From positions 20,336,880-20,400,879 of the forward strand of contig CM041295.1 in the NCBI GenBank assembly GCA_023052935.1: a stretch of DNA of 64,000 nucleotides, in the 5' to 3' direction. The notes under the pieces were generated by a model that was not told the DNA's origin, ran no database searches, and worked only from the letters and a program-made list of their open reading frames with translations. This stretch comes from Piezodorus guildinii (Eukaryota > Arthropoda > Insecta > Hemiptera > Pentatomidae). A program made the position numbers and the translations under genes. This document shows, in pieces, positions 10,366-21,289 of this stretch (within the stretch, counting starts at the first letter, position 1; every line of letters begins with the position of its first letter).

Positions 10366-11469
10366 TAGATTATTTTTTTTTTTTTTGCTTTTAATTTGTA
10401 AGACATTTTAGGGCATAATAACCTAGCAGTTGATTTTCCAGAAAAAACTATCAAATCATAAGAAATTTTAATATACTCTACATGTCTCTGTTAAATATGC
10501 TATTTTTATCAAGGATTTTTAATTTTTTTTTTTTTTTAACAAGATAACAATATTTACAGTATTTTTTCTTATTTTAAGGGAAAAATGTATTTGTTTCTTC
10601 GCTCTCTTTTCTTTTAAGTAGTAATTCGTGGCAACAAGAGTATATTTTTTTTCGTATTATTTATGACTTTTATTTGTTTGATTAAATGTTTGTACCTCTG
10701 GGCCATAAATATAAAATATTGGCTGTGCGCTTGTATACGAATCTGTGCAATAAAGTAAGGAAACATCTTTCATTGAATATTTGTGGAATTAATTTTAGTT
10801 AAAAACATAATAAAATATTTTTTTTTTATATTTGTTTTTAAAAATGGTAAAAATATACATTTTAAAATCCATGAACTAGAGAAAATTTTTATTCACAAAC
10901 CAGAGGCTTATTGTTCCGCAAAGAATGAAAATAAATTATTTTTTATCTTGTGCTTGTGAGCTGTTAAAATTAATTTTAATTTTAATCAAGTTACACTTAT
11001 AGCTATGTTGCAATCATTAAGATCGGTTTTCCATGTTAATTGAAAAAGAAGTCAGACTAAAAATTGTTAATTTATAATTTAGAACGCTCGGTGAATTTCA
11101 CACGAAGTTTTAACGTGGGATGTGCTTAACAAAGAAATGGGGTCATGTTGAATTCAATGCGGTTCTTATAGAATCATAATTTATAAGGCAAAGTAAAGTG
11201 ATTAATTTTTTTCTTTTTAATAATCTTCGAAAACATATGCTATGATTTGAATAAATGTTTGAAATTTAGGTAATAAAAAACATCTGACGTAAGTAACAAT
11301 TTTTTTTTTAAGTTACTTCAAATAGAAGATGTCATTTGCGAGTAAGGATTGAAAAAGAATATTTTTATGTATATAATATGTGTGCATATATGAATATATA
11401 TGTATTTGAAAATTAATCTTTGAAGTGAATATATTTATTAATCTTACATGTGGTGTGTTACCGTCGTTA

Positions 11470-12064
11470 TATTTAATGATGGAATGAAAATAATTTTATT
11501 TTGTCCCTAAAAATAATAAGCAATAAACAGAATAATTACAATTTTCTGGTTTCTCGCAAATCCAGTATTAGATATCCAGAAATATTAATAATTATAACAT
11601 TTTTGTATGAAAACTTTAATTGAGTTTAGTATACTGCATAATCCCTCAAATTAATTTAGTCATGGTTGATCACACATGTATGGAAGATTGATGTTTGAGG
11701 AGATGGAGAAATAATTGTTGTTTGAACGCGGTTGGGACGCTACTTTGCGAAGGGAGATAGGCAAGAAGTTCAAAAGTATAGTAGCACGGATTTGTCATAG
11801 GAACCAGTTCTATTATAAGTGGGTAAATATAAATCTGTAGGTTGAGATCTTGAATGAATTTAATTACGCAAAATTGAGTCAAGATAGACTATATCCGTGC
11901 ATAATATTGATCTTTGAAGAAGTGAAGAAATAAATGGTGTATTCATCTGGTTAAGAATGATTCTTTACCTCAGGAAATGGTTGATGAGCTCTAAAGTATG
12001 ATAGTACGGATGATAAAGGACTTTTAAAAGAAGCAGTTCTATCAGAGGGTCTATATAAATCCGT
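11470..12064 (-). mobile_element. Degraded CR1-like LINE 3' segments, two in tandem
   Basis: Two similar minus-strand blocks (about 11660-11880 and 11885-12075) share 'gttgagatcttgaatgaatt' and, in reverse, a C-terminus-like reading with PTAFKQQLFLHLLKHQ, comparable to PTFKSRLFNHFL of the intact CR1-like protein. A third related block lies at 13680-13825. Stops and frameshifts throughout. The second block is interrupted by the Jockey element at 12077-12936 and resumes at 12937. Confidence 0.5.
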
Positions 12065-12948
12065 AGGTTGAGATCTTTTTTTTTTTAATATTTTTATTGA
12101 AATTTACAACTTTATTTTCCTAATACAACAAGTAAATATGCTAGTAATGATAAAATACATTAAAAAAACATCTCGGAGGATTGTCAGGAATTTAAGAGGA
12201 AGCAAAGATTAGGGTGGGAGTGGAGTTTGTCATGGAAGGATTGATACCTGGTTCGGGCCAAATCAGCAACATATGGGATGTTAAGGTCTTTATGAATGAG
12301 TTTATTTGTGACAAAGTAAGGAGCATTGAGGATTTTTCGAAGGATCTTGGATTGTAAGGATTGAATACGGGAAGAATTTTATGGTTTCGTAGAGCCCCAA
12401 AGCTCAACTCCGTAAGTCCAAATAGGCCTTATGATGGTGATATAGATGAGCATTTTGTAGATAAGTGGAAGGTTGGATCGTCTGTCCAGTAAGTGTTGTA
12501 TTAAGCGAAAGCGACGGGCAGTTTCTTGTCGTTTCAGTCTTGTGTGGGGATTCCATGTTAGACGTTTGTCAAGTAGAAGTCCTAGGTAGCGGATCTGTTC
12601 AACTGGAACAAGCGGAATATTATTAAAGGACACTGTAGGGCAGGATGTCATAGGTTTACGACGAAGGGAAAAGGTAATTTGGTGGGTTTTGTTGGAATTG
12701 ATTTTGATTCTCCAATTCTGACACCATATCTCAAGCTCGCTTATGTGGGATTGAAGAGTTTGAGAGGCAATAGTAGGATCGTTATTGACTGATAACACAC
12801 AAGTATCATCAGCATAGGTAGAAAGGAAGGTGTTGGGATGGGTCGGGATATCAGCTGTATAGACTGTGTAGAGGATGGGTCCTAGGATACTACATTGAGG
12901 GACACCAGCAGACTGAGTAAAAAGGGATGAACAGGAAGGTTGAGATCT
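12065..12948 (-). mobile_element. Jockey-type LINE J1 with target-site duplication
   Basis: A 12-bp repeat AGGTTGAGATCT flanks the insertion (12065-12076 and 12937-12948), the mark of target-primed reverse transcription. The minus-strand poly(A) tail shows as a T-run at 12076-12087. Only the 3' part of the LINE is present: the RT from the SAGVPQ region, then YADDTCVLSVNNDP and the C-terminal domain. The frame is open over 12379-12798, with a frameshift near 12400. It starts close to the same RT position as the copy ending at 57647. Confidence 0.9.
12192..12798 (-). pseudogene. Jockey RT fragment of J1
   Basis: Readable blocks are TYADDTCVLSVNNDP, SELEIWCQNWRIKIN, IRYLGLLLDKRLTW, TYGVELWGSTKP and, after a frameshift, ILRKILNAPYFVTN. 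These correspond to the RT palm/thumb and the C-terminal region of Jockey-clade ORF2. The YADD catalytic box survives, but the endonuclease and RT fingers are missing, so no functional enzyme is expected. Confidence 0.85.
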
Positions 12949-13269
12949 TGAATGAATTTAATTTCGCACATGATTAAGTCAAGTGTTGGTGAAGCCTTCT
13001 GAATAATAAACATTACATGTTAATGTTTAAAAATGATTTTCATTTTACGTAAATATTTTTATTTCCAATACCATTCGATGAATGAATGAATGAAAATAAT
13101 TTTCATTCTGTCTCCTAAGAATAAAAAACAATCTTCTATTCATTTATCTTCCAGTTAGTCCGGCTTCATTTGGATACACAATCCCCTAGCTAGCTAATAA
13201 TTATGAAATATATAAAATTAAAATAAATAAATGTTGTCGTTTTTTAGATCAGTATTACTTGAGGAAGAT

Positions 13270-13643
13270 TTACTTATTTATTAATATTAAAAAAGCACAT
13301 TTTTTCTTCCTTATCTTTTTTATTTTCATAGTTACACAAATTGTCACATGTAGTAGTCAACGTTTAGTGCTTTTCCCCATTATCAAGACTTTTTGTTATC
13401 AGTACTTTCTAATTTTCTATAGCTCACTGCTGCATCAGCATATAGTCAAGTGAGCCAATAGTCAACCTTATATGCTGATGCAAGAGTGAGCTATAAAGAA
13501 TTATAATGTACAGATAAAAAATGTCTTGATAATGGGGAAAAAGCCCCGAAACGTTGACTACTACCTGTGACTATTTGTGTAACAATGAAAATAAAAAAGA
13601 TAAGGAAGAAAAAATGTGCTGTTTTAGTATGAAAAAATAAATA
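13270..13643. mobile_element. Penelope-like fold-back B
   Basis: Two inverted arms, about 13290-13445 and 13462-13620, share over 100 bp ('ttttcttccttatctttttt', 'gtagtagtcaacgttt', 'cccattatcaagac', 'agctcact..tgcatcagca'). The plus-strand arm carries a clean hammerhead-like motif; the mirror arm has a damaged one. Small open frames on both strands here are arm shadows. PLE origin is inferred from the motif. Confidence 0.65.
13523..13558 (+). ncRNA. Hammerhead-like motif, fold-back B (U3/A8 variant)
   Basis: Stem I GTC (13523-13525) pairs with GAC (13556-13558). The core TTGATAA (13526-13532) has T at position 3 and A at position 8 instead of C and G. After an extra T, stem II is GGGG (13534-13537) with CCCC (13544-13547), followed by GAAAC (13548-13552) and GTT. 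Both stems are perfect. Positions 3 and 8 pair in the folded hammerhead, so U-A keeps the pair. The left-arm mirror (about 13361-13390) has lost GAAAC. Confidence 0.6.
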
Positions 13644-13679
13644 AAATATACAAATAAAAACATATAAAAAATTCAAATG

Positions 13680-13825
13680 AATTTAATTACACTTAATTAT
13701 GTCAACATGTGTGCGGAAGATTGATCTTTGAGGATGTAGAGAAATAAATGGTGTATGAATTTGGTTAGGGATGATTCTTTACAAAGGGAAATCGAAATCC
13801 GTGGGTTGAGATCTCGTGTTTTGGG
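13680..13825 (-). mobile_element. Degraded CR1-like segment, third copy
   Basis: Shares 'gaagattgatctttgagga', 'agaaataaatggtgta' and 'gggttgagatct' with the blocks at 11885-12075. Noncoding in its present state. 13826-14230 has nothing I can support. Confidence 0.4.
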
Positions 13826-14242
13826 TTGTGTATGAAAGAACGCGGTGTGAGCAGGTCAAGGATGTAGAAAGGTTTTTGGCTCTTAAGAATAGAAGAGACG
13901 AAGAAGATACTGAGTAGGTATTTTCTTTGAAAACGAGGATAAAGCCACTCTCCACCAGAATAAAATTGGAAGGCCGTAAATAAATCTTGTAAAGCTGTTC
14001 GTTAATCGTTTTAGCCTCGTATCGTTCTCACCAAAGAAGGAAAAATTATTTATTCATATAATATTTACAATGGACACTCAATAAAAATATGTTTTGTTTC
14101 ATGATTTCAGTGGACCTTTTTTCATGATAACAGAGTTTCAATCCTCCTATGAATTTATTAATGATTATACAATATTTTGTTTAAGATGGTAGGAAAAGTA
14201 ATACGAAAAAAAAAAAAAACCTACACAATATAAATTAAAATA

Positions 14243-14757
14243 TTAATTTAAAAGCACATGGTTTGTTCTTTTGTGCGTGTAGCGCTTTAGTGATGTTTTG
14301 TTGTAATTACCAATTTCGTGTTTTAATGGGTTTTCAGAAGCTGTGATTTTATCAAAACAGTTTTTGGTTACTTTGTAGGTATACTGTTTTAATGTTGAAA
14401 GATTTAGTTCAAAGAGCATTTTTGAAATTTTAGTATACTCGTATGTTGGGTAGTTATTGATGATGCCCATACATGTATTTTGTATTGTTTCTATTTTTTT
14501 ATAATTGGTATTGCAAGTCGAGCTCCAGACGGGCGATGCATAACAGATCTGGGCACGTTGTAAAGCCTAGGAGTGTTTGGAGAATAGAGATAGAGATGGA
14601 GTTTCCAGTAAAGGTTTTGGTCAATGATGATGCCAACTTTTTTAACAGATGAGCTAAAACAAATAGGATGATCATCTAAGCACAAGCGGGTGAAGGGTGA
14701 TGATAGATCGGAGGAGGAAGTTAAAACCTCTTGAGTTTTCGTAAGATTAAGCTTTAA
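14243..14757 (-). pseudogene. Non-LTR reverse transcriptase C-terminal fragment
   Basis: Minus-strand reading: KLNLTKTQEVLTSSS, then FTRLCLDDHPICFSSSVKKV, GIIIDQNLYWKLHL, a shift, then a downstream block with MGIINNYPTYEY. 'LNLTKT...VK.LGIIID.NL.W' is the region just after the RT active site in CR1/Jockey-group LINEs. A frameshift near 14490 breaks it. It is a different family from the Jockey copies of this window. Confidence 0.55.
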
Positions 14758-14838
14758 GTGTATATATACATATATATACTATCCTATATATATACATATA
14801 TATACTATCCTATATATATACATATATATACTATCCTA
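14757..14838. repeat. ~26-bp minisatellite, three units
   Basis: Three consecutive units of 'tatatacatatatatacta' plus 'tcc' and a variable TA spacer. Each unit contains a palindromic tatatacatatata core. It abuts the broken end of the LINE fragment to its left. 14839-15006 is a GC-richer stretch of unknown identity. Confidence 0.8.
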
Positions 14839-15006
14839 TAACTACTTAGCATCCCTAGGGAGGTGAGTAAGGAGCGGGTTCCTGCGGACAGGTTCGGGGT
14901 CGTTGACTCCCCGCTACCTCTTGGCTTACCCCACTACTCCAGTATTAGCACCTTCCTCTCCGGCCTAGCCTAGCTATTGATTAGATTTTGACATTTCCGT
15001 CATATT

Positions 15007-15600
15007 ATGCAATATGTTAGTCTCGCTTTCAATCTCAGCTACATAGGCTCACTCGTAGTTCCCCTCTCCACTATCGCTATGCCTTACCTAAATAATGCAA
15101 GTATGACCTATACAGATGTCACGGAGACATTATTGAATAAACTTCAAAGAACTCAGGTTGCAGCAGTTCGATACATAACGCAAACACCAATAGATAAACC
15201 TATCACCAGACTACATACAGTTCAACTGGATGAACATTGAGTTAAGAAGATTGATAATACTTGTAGATTCTTCTTCTTTCTCTGGCGCGACAGGCCGTGT
15301 AGGACCTTGGTCTCGTGGTACAATCTCCTGGGAGATTTAGTGATTTAACAGGGTAGGTTCATCACTCCTTACGCCTATTTTTTATGAGTTGCCACCATTT
15401 GGCTGACGGGTCTCACATACCCGGGGGAGAGGCTGTGAGTGAATCCCTACTTATTTATATCCTTATAAAAGCCCCGCCGGGACTGGGATTCGAACTCGGA
15501 ACCTCTAGCATGAGATACTAGCGCGCTAGCCACTCAGCCATGGGCTCCCCACTACTTGTAGATTATTAAAGTTTAAAACCCCCTTGTGATATATAAAGAT
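15007..15600 (+). mobile_element. LINE family C fragment, interrupted by a SINE
   Basis: The plus strand reads LNKLQRTQVAAVRYITQTPI (about 15135-15190), a LINE C-terminal motif (LQR.QN..VR.I). A frameshift follows, then SINE S2 is inserted at 15270-15552. A second copy of the same coding block lies at 16104-16165 and is followed by the same downstream repeat. Confidence 0.6.
15258..15564 (-). mobile_element. tRNA-derived SINE, family S2, with 12-bp TSD
   Basis: TACTTGTAGATT flanks the element exactly at 15258-15269 and 15553-15564. On the minus strand the head reads 'ggctgagtggctagcgcg' (A box) and GAGTTCGAATCC (B box, near 15485-15500). The body includes 'cagcctctcccccgggtatg', 'aggcgtaaggagtgatga' and 'acacggcctgtcgcgcc', ending in a GAA-rich tail. 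The acceptor arm is lost, so it is a SINE and not a tRNA gene. The second copy, at 20036-20230, has lost its head. Confidence 0.88.
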
Positions 15601-16690
15601 ATGATAAGATAAGCCTTTATTTACACATATTTACAATTTGGTTAATACATAAAGTTTATATATTTTTATTTTAAACACTTTTAATAGTTGATATAAATAG
15701 AAAAGAAACAATGTTTAACCAAATATTGAATACAATTTTTTTTTATGTATAGTATTGCTCCTTATTTTACCATTGTAAATAATAATTTATCATGTTTATT
15801 CTATCTATTGGCCAGACATATTAAATATTTTAATTGTAAATAGCTGTTATTCTTAGGGGACCTAGTCCCAGAATAATTTTTTTTCTTTTCTATTCTATTC
15901 TAAAATATAACTTTTAAATATCATTAAAGTAAATACACTATTCACCTCACATAGGTTGGAATAATAAAAATTATGTTAAATCTGATTGGAAAAAGAGAAA
16001 GTATTGAAAGAGGGTGGGATTAAAACGATGATAGAGAAGGAGCATGGCTGATGTTTAAGGAGAGAGTATTCCATAAGGCAGAGGACCGGGAATACATTAT
16101 TATTACATTATTGAATAAACTTCAAAGAACCCAGGTTGCAGCAGTACGATATATAACGCAAACACCAATAAATACATAAAGATATGATAAGATAAGCCTT
16201 TATTTACAATTTGGTTAATACATAAAGTTTATATATTTTTATTTTTATTTTGAACACTTTTAATAGTTGATATAAATAGAAAAGAAACAATGTTTGACTA
16301 AATATTGAATACAACTTTTTAATAAAATTTACTTAGAATTTCTTTTATAAAATTGCAAAACAAAACCTCAAAAAAACATTGTTTAAATAAAACTGTTATG
16401 TTTAAATAAATAAAAATAAAATGATTTTCTACTGATGTGTAGGCCTCTCCTGAAGGATTAGTCTTGATCGGTGACCAGCCGTACCTAAACCTTTATTTAT
16501 ACATATTTACAATTTGGTTGATACATAAAGTTTATATATGTTTATTTTTATTTTAAACACTTTTAACATTTGATATAAATAGAAAAGAAACAATGTTTGA
16601 CCAAATATTGAATACAACTTTTTAAATAAAATTTACTTAAAATTTTTTTTATAAAATTGCAAAAAAAAAACATTGTTTAAATAAAAATAT
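15598..16690. repeat. Three direct copies of a ~150-240-bp LINE UTR repeat
   Basis: 'gataagcctttattta', 'atttacaatttggttaatac' and 'gaaaagaaacaatgtttgac' recur at about 15598-15740, 16184-16420 and 16490-16690, always in the same orientation. The first two follow LINE C coding remnants, so this is probably the LINE C 3' UTR. Between copies lie a CR1-like 3' end (15741-15905, +, with 'ggacctagtcccagaata'), a CR1-like C-terminal scrap (16015-16090, -) and an RTE-like tail (16385-16487, -). Confidence 0.7.
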
Positions 16691-16801
16691 TATTTAATTT
16701 TTATTACAATTAAGAATAGTTTGAATGAATAATTGTATTATTAGGTTCCTTTAATTAAAATGATCCTTATCATTCAACTTATTTTATTTTCTTATTTTTT
16801 G

Positions 16802-16836
16802 TCCCTACGTTTCGGCTTTTTGCCATTCTCAAGGGA
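16802..16836 (-). ncRNA. Hammerhead-like motif, left arm of PLE C (U3/A8 variant)
   Basis: On the minus strand: stem I CCC, core TTGAGAA, extra T, stem II GGC/GCC around AAAAA, GAAAC, GTA, and the other strand of stem I, GGG. As in family B, positions 3 and 8 are U and A instead of C and G. All helices are intact. Confidence 0.6.
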
Positions 16837-17208
16837 TCTACAAAAAACATTTATTTTAAAATTAAAAGATACACAACATTATTTTTTAAAATTCTTATAA
16901 ATCAATTTACATACCTCTTTATACTCCTTTATACACTCTATACAATATATAGATATATATTTTGTCATAATTAGTAAAATAAAAATTAAAACTATTACAG
17001 GCTGACCAGCCCTGTCCTGGTTGTTATCATCTACTGGATTAAAGAAATCTATTCCCTCACTCTTAACTATTGATATCAAAACTAATATACACACATATAT
17101 TGTTTTATTATCTCCTCCTCAGTCAAGTCTACATTTATTTTCACAGCCAAAAACTTTTTCTTTTAAAATTCTTTAATAAATTATTACCATACATAAACAT
17201 ATACATAT

Positions 17209-17332
<124 letters not shown>

Positions 17333-17464
17333 ATAAACACATAAACAAATATATTAATATCCAATTAAAAACAAGATAATTTACTTAACCATAAAATTCC
17401 AAATATTATTCTATTATATTGTTATTTAAACTTTATTCCAGAAATTCCATTTATTTAAATTATA

Positions 17465-17884
17465 CTACTTATTAATTTTGCTCAAAATCTCAGCATAATG
17501 GTCATTCAAATTCTTTGTGTCTGTTTTGTAATTTATACTGTAGTTAATGTTTTCTGATATATATATTGCCTCTAAAATTTTTCTTCTAAAATCATTGCTT
17601 TCTTTATGTACTACCATAGTATTTTCAAAGTCAAATTGGTGTTTTTTATTTATTACATGTTGTACTAAAGCAGTCTTATTACTATCTTTTTCTTTATTTT
17701 TAACATCATTTTGGTGTTGATACATCCTATCCTTCAAGAACTGTTTTGTTTCACCAATATATACTGCAGGACAATTCACACATGGTATTTTATATACCAT
17801 TCCAGATTGGGAGTTTTTTTCTATTTTATCTTTTAGCTCACTATAATAATTTTTTATTTTGTTTCTTGGTTTGAAGGAAAAGTA
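17465..17884 (-). CDS. GIY-YIG endonuclease domain of a Penelope-like element (partial)
   Basis: Open frame of 139 codons before the stop. It starts inside the linker that follows the RT (FSFKPRNKIKNYY), then has MVYKIPCVNCPAVYIGETKQ. VYKI and VYIG are the two halves of the GIY-YIG signature, with the CxxC insertion (CVNC) typical of PLE endonucleases. Next come FLKDRMYQHQNDV (catalytic Arg region), ALVQHV..KHQFDFE (His block) and RKILEAIYI (catalytic Glu). The enzyme would nick DNA to prime reverse transcription. The frame is 5'-truncated at the inverted-repeat centre, so the Met at 17800 is probably not a true start. It ends NDHYAEILSKINK. Confidence 0.9.
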   Translation of the reverse strand, partial: YFSFKPRNKIKNYYSELKDKIEKNSQSGMVYKIPCVNCPAVYIGETKQFLKDRMYQHQNDVKNKEKDSNKTALVQHVINKKHQFDFENTMVVHKESNDFRRKILEAIYISENINYSINYKTDTKNLNDHYAEILSKINK

Positions 17885-17911
17885 TATTCTTCCATATCAT
17901 ATAACTTGAAG

Positions 17912-18040
17912 GATTTTAGAAGAAAAATTTTAGAGGCAATATATATATCAGAAAACATTAACTACAGTATAAATTACAAAACAGACACAAAGAATTTGAA
18001 TGACCATTATGCTGAGATTTTGAGCAAAATTAATAAGTAG
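17912..18040 (+). pseudogene. GIY-YIG C-terminus, second copy
   Basis: The plus strand encodes DFRRKILEAIYISENINY through ILSKINK and the stop, the same last 42 residues as the minus-strand copy at 17465-17884. The upstream part of the domain is missing because the head-to-head junction lies immediately to the left. Confidence 0.85.
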
Positions 18041-18173
18041 TATAATTTAAATAAATGGAATTTCTGGAATAAAGTTTAAATAACAATATAATAGAATAAT
18101 ATTTGGAATTTTATGGTTAAGTAAATTATCTTGTTTTTAATTGGATATTAATATATTTGTTTATGTGTTTATG

Positions 18174-18293
<120 letters not shown>

Positions 18294-18659
18294 ATATGTT
18301 TATGTACGATAATAATTTATTAAAGAATTTTAAAAGAAAAAGTTTTTGGCTGTGAAAATAATTGTAGACTTGACTGAGGAGGAGATAATAAAACAATATA
18401 TGTGTGTATATTAGTTTTGATATCAATAGTTAAGAGTGAGGGAATAGATTTCTTTAATCCAGTAGATGATAACAACCAGGACAGGGCTGGTCAGCCTGTA
18501 ATAGTTTTAATTTTTATTTTACTAATTATGACAAAATATATATCTATATATTGTATAGAGTGTATAAAGGAGTATAAAGAGGTATGTAAATTGATTTATA
18601 AGAATTTTAAAAAATAATGTTGTGTATCTTTTAATTTTAAAATAAATGTTTTTTGTAGA

Positions 18660-18694
18660 TCCCTTGAGAATGGCAAAAAGTCGAAACGTAGGGA
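18660..18694 (+). ncRNA. Hammerhead-like motif, right arm of PLE C
   Basis: Mirror of 16802-16836. Stem I TCCC (18660-18663) pairs with GGGA (18691-18694), core TTGAGAA (18664-18670), extra T, stem II GGC (18672-18674) with GTC (18680-18682, one G-U), then GAAAC (18683-18687) and GTA. The single arm difference in stem II preserves pairing. Confidence 0.6.
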
Positions 18695-18763
18695 CAAAAA
18701 ATAAGAAAATAAAATAAGTTGAATGAAAAGGATCATTTTAATTAAAGGAACCTAATAATAAAA

Positions 18764-19679
18764 ATATTATGTTTAAATAAATACAAATAAAATGATTTTC
18801 TACTGATGTGTAGGCCTCTCCTGTAGGATTAGTCTTGATTAGGGATGGGCATAATCGAATGACGATTATCGGATCATTCGATTAATTCAATCATTCGAAT
18901 TAATAGATTATCGGATTAATCGTTTTATTGAAACGGATGATCATTCGAACTGAATTGTCTAACGATAATCGAGGGATTATAAGGAGCTCGGATGATCAAA
19001 CGACCTTTTTTTTTTTTTTTTGCTCATCACATAATTATATGCATATTTGCACCTAGGCTCAGCCAGCTCAGCCATTATAGACGGGAATTGTGGCATATCG
19101 TCTCTCAGAATGCATATTAATCATTCAATCATCCGATCATCCGATTATGACGATCATTCGATTGTGCCCACCCTTAGTCTTGATCGGTGACCAGCCGTAC
19201 CTTCTGGGTTATCAGTTCGCTCTCCTTGCTTTTCAATTTCTTGGCATTTTAATTCCCAATATTTTTGATCTTCTGCTTTTCTGTGCCAAGACATTCCTTC
19301 ATGTTTCTTTAATTTCGTCTGACCATCTCTTGAGTTGCCCTCCTTGGTTGCGTTTCTTTCCGAGAGGTGTCCATTCGGTAACTGCCTTGCTCCACCTGGT
19401 GTCTTTTATTCGCATTAAATGCCCAGCTCATTCCCATTTTAGCTTCTTTATACATCCTACAGCATCCCTCACCAAACTGGTCTCTCTCAGAGTAGTATTT
19501 TTTACTTTATGACATAAATTAACATTTGTCATGCTCCTCTCCATTCTTCTTTGCCAAACGTTAATTCTTCTTTCCTGAGCTTTAGTAAGGGACAATGTCT
19601 GGCTTCCATAAATCAAAATTGAGAGAATGCAGGTATTGAATATTAGCCTTTTCCACTTGATTTCGGTGGAGCTTTTCAT
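18764..19679 (-). mobile_element. RTE-like LINE 3' part, interrupted by a hAT MITE
   Basis: The minus strand reads IKWKRLIFNTCILSILIYGS, LTKAQERRINVWQRRMERSM, LKWEWAGHLMRIKDTRWS and KRWSDEIK, the C-terminal succession of RTE/BovB-type polymerases (YGSETW..KMERSMLG..KWKWAGHVAR..W). A stop falls shortly after KRWSDEIKET. The 3' tail continues at 18764-18831 after the insertion and is repeated at 16385-16487. 5' truncated at about 19680. Confidence 0.75.
18840..19176. mobile_element. hAT-type miniature element with 8-bp TSD
   Basis: 337 bp flanked by an exact 8-bp duplication, GTCTTGAT (18832-18839 and 19177-19184). The ends are inverted: TAGGGATGGGCATAATCGAA on the left and, in reverse complement, TAAGGGTGGGCACAATCGAA on the right. 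8-bp TSDs and (T/C)A(G)GGGTGGGC-like termini are typical of hAT elements. Subterminal ATCGGATnATTCGA-like repeats could be transposase sites. No coding capacity, so it needs a hAT transposase in trans. Confidence 0.9.
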
Positions 19680-20035
19680 TATGTTTATGAAAACCCAAAA
19701 TCAAAAATTGATCGTACATTGTGATATATACTCCGAACTGATCTTCTTACATAATGTTCACTGCAGAAATAATGAAGCCTCTAAATACACATTACTTATT
19801 CCGAAACATGAAACATAAATTATGACGTTGATTTCTAAATAATAACTAAATGACATTTTTTTACATATTTGTATTCTCATAATTTAGTTTTATCTCAATC
19901 TCCTATTTCATTTTACCTAATGAACACTCTAGTCCTTTAAAAACGCGATTTAGATATGCAATTGTTTTGTAAAAGTACTAGTTACACATTCAGTTTCGTT
20001 CCAAATCATACTAAAACATTCCATTTCATAAATTT

Positions 20036-20230
20036 CTTTCTCTCTTTGGCGCGACAGGCCGTGTAGGCCCCTGGGCCGCGTGATATAGACTCCTGGGAGA
20101 ATATACTCACGTTTCTCGATGAAATGTTTAGGGTAGGGTCATCACTCCTTACGCCTATTTTTGTGAGTTGCCACCAGTAGGCTGACGGGTCTCACTACAC
20201 GGGGAAGAGGCTGTGAGTGAGTCCCCACCA
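20036..20230 (-). mobile_element. SINE S2, second copy without head
   Basis: Matches the body of 15270-15552 ('gcgcgacaggccgtgtagg', 'tcatcactccttacgcctat', 'ggctgacgggtctcac', 'gaggctgtgagtga') but lacks the tRNA-like head. 19680-20035 holds no gene I can support. Confidence 0.8.
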
Positions 20231-20534
20231 TTTCATAACTTAGTAAAATAACAATCCTAGATTTTAACGCGAAAAGAATCAAATTAGTTGGTTTAGCAAT
20301 ATAGTAATGAGAGATTTTCGCGCTTCCTGTAAAATTTCCTTGAATGGGTAATGTACCTTTTGGAAATCGACGTAACAATTTTCAATAAATCTTTCATTGT
20401 ACGTGCTTGTACATTTAGGTTCATTACAAAAATTGATTTTAAGTTTAAAAATATTATATTATTATGTAAGAAGAGTTTATTAATATTTGTATATGCTGTC
20501 AAGTTTGAAAAAGTTTAAAATCTTTAATGTATAT

Positions 20535-20822
20535 AATGTAAGGCTACACAACGCGGAATTACAAAGGTTGTATCCTAAGATAAATGAAGTTTTAGTATTG
20601 CGGCGGCACAAAAGGCCATGCAAAGTTGTTAGGCATTGTGAAGAAGGAATCCCTATGCACTGAACTGACTGATAGGCGTCCAAGAGGTAGGCCGAGGTGT
20701 AGATGGGAGGATTGTCTTAGGGCTTGGGCGGTGGTCCTTGAATTGTACTGTTTAGGCAAGGATTGAAAGTAGTATCGGCATCGAACTTTCGGGTTCGCTG
20801 AGCCTATTATTGTTATTAAGAC
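20535..20822 (+). pseudogene. RTE-like LINE 3' fragment, decayed
   Basis: A diverged, frame-broken copy of 3509-3911: 'ggctacacaacgcggaatta', 'aactgactgataggcgtcc', 'gatgggaggattg' and 'gtatcggcatcgaactttcg' are shared, ending at a short TTATTG tail. Stops interrupt every frame. Confidence 0.7.
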
Positions 20823-21289
20823 TCGTTGTTGAAATAGGAAAATGTACTTAGGATGGCTTTTTAATGAATGATGTAATGACCATGCTTGGTTGCACTGATG
20901 ACCTAGTCGGTCCGCTGCTGATGAGAAGTGAAATATTAAACACTTAAAATTAATCTAAATTAGGTTTGTGTAGTTCCATTCATTCACAAAAAACAAAATA
21001 TATCTGTTACTGATTATTGACCAGTTTTATAATATAATGACAATTAAATGGCTATAATATATTAAATGTTTGCTTATATTCTTTAATCTCTTGTCAACCG
21101 ATCTTATTGAAATGTCAACATATTCATGAGGTAATAATATAAAATTTCTAATTATCCTGTCAGAGTTTGTTATCCAGGACTACTTTAAAAACTTCCTCAG
21201 CTCTTTTCCACCACGTACTCTCTATTAACCCTTTTCTACTTTACTGATAGAACCTTCTAAGTTAACCATAACCTCTCCTACTCATCCGT

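Noticed and set aside
10188..10394. Open frame rich in Tyr and Ile
   Set aside because: Translation of (TA)n and (CATA)n repeats.
15470..15552. tRNA gene on the minus strand
   Set aside because: It is the head of SINE S2, lies inside an exact 12-bp target duplication, and has no acceptor stem.
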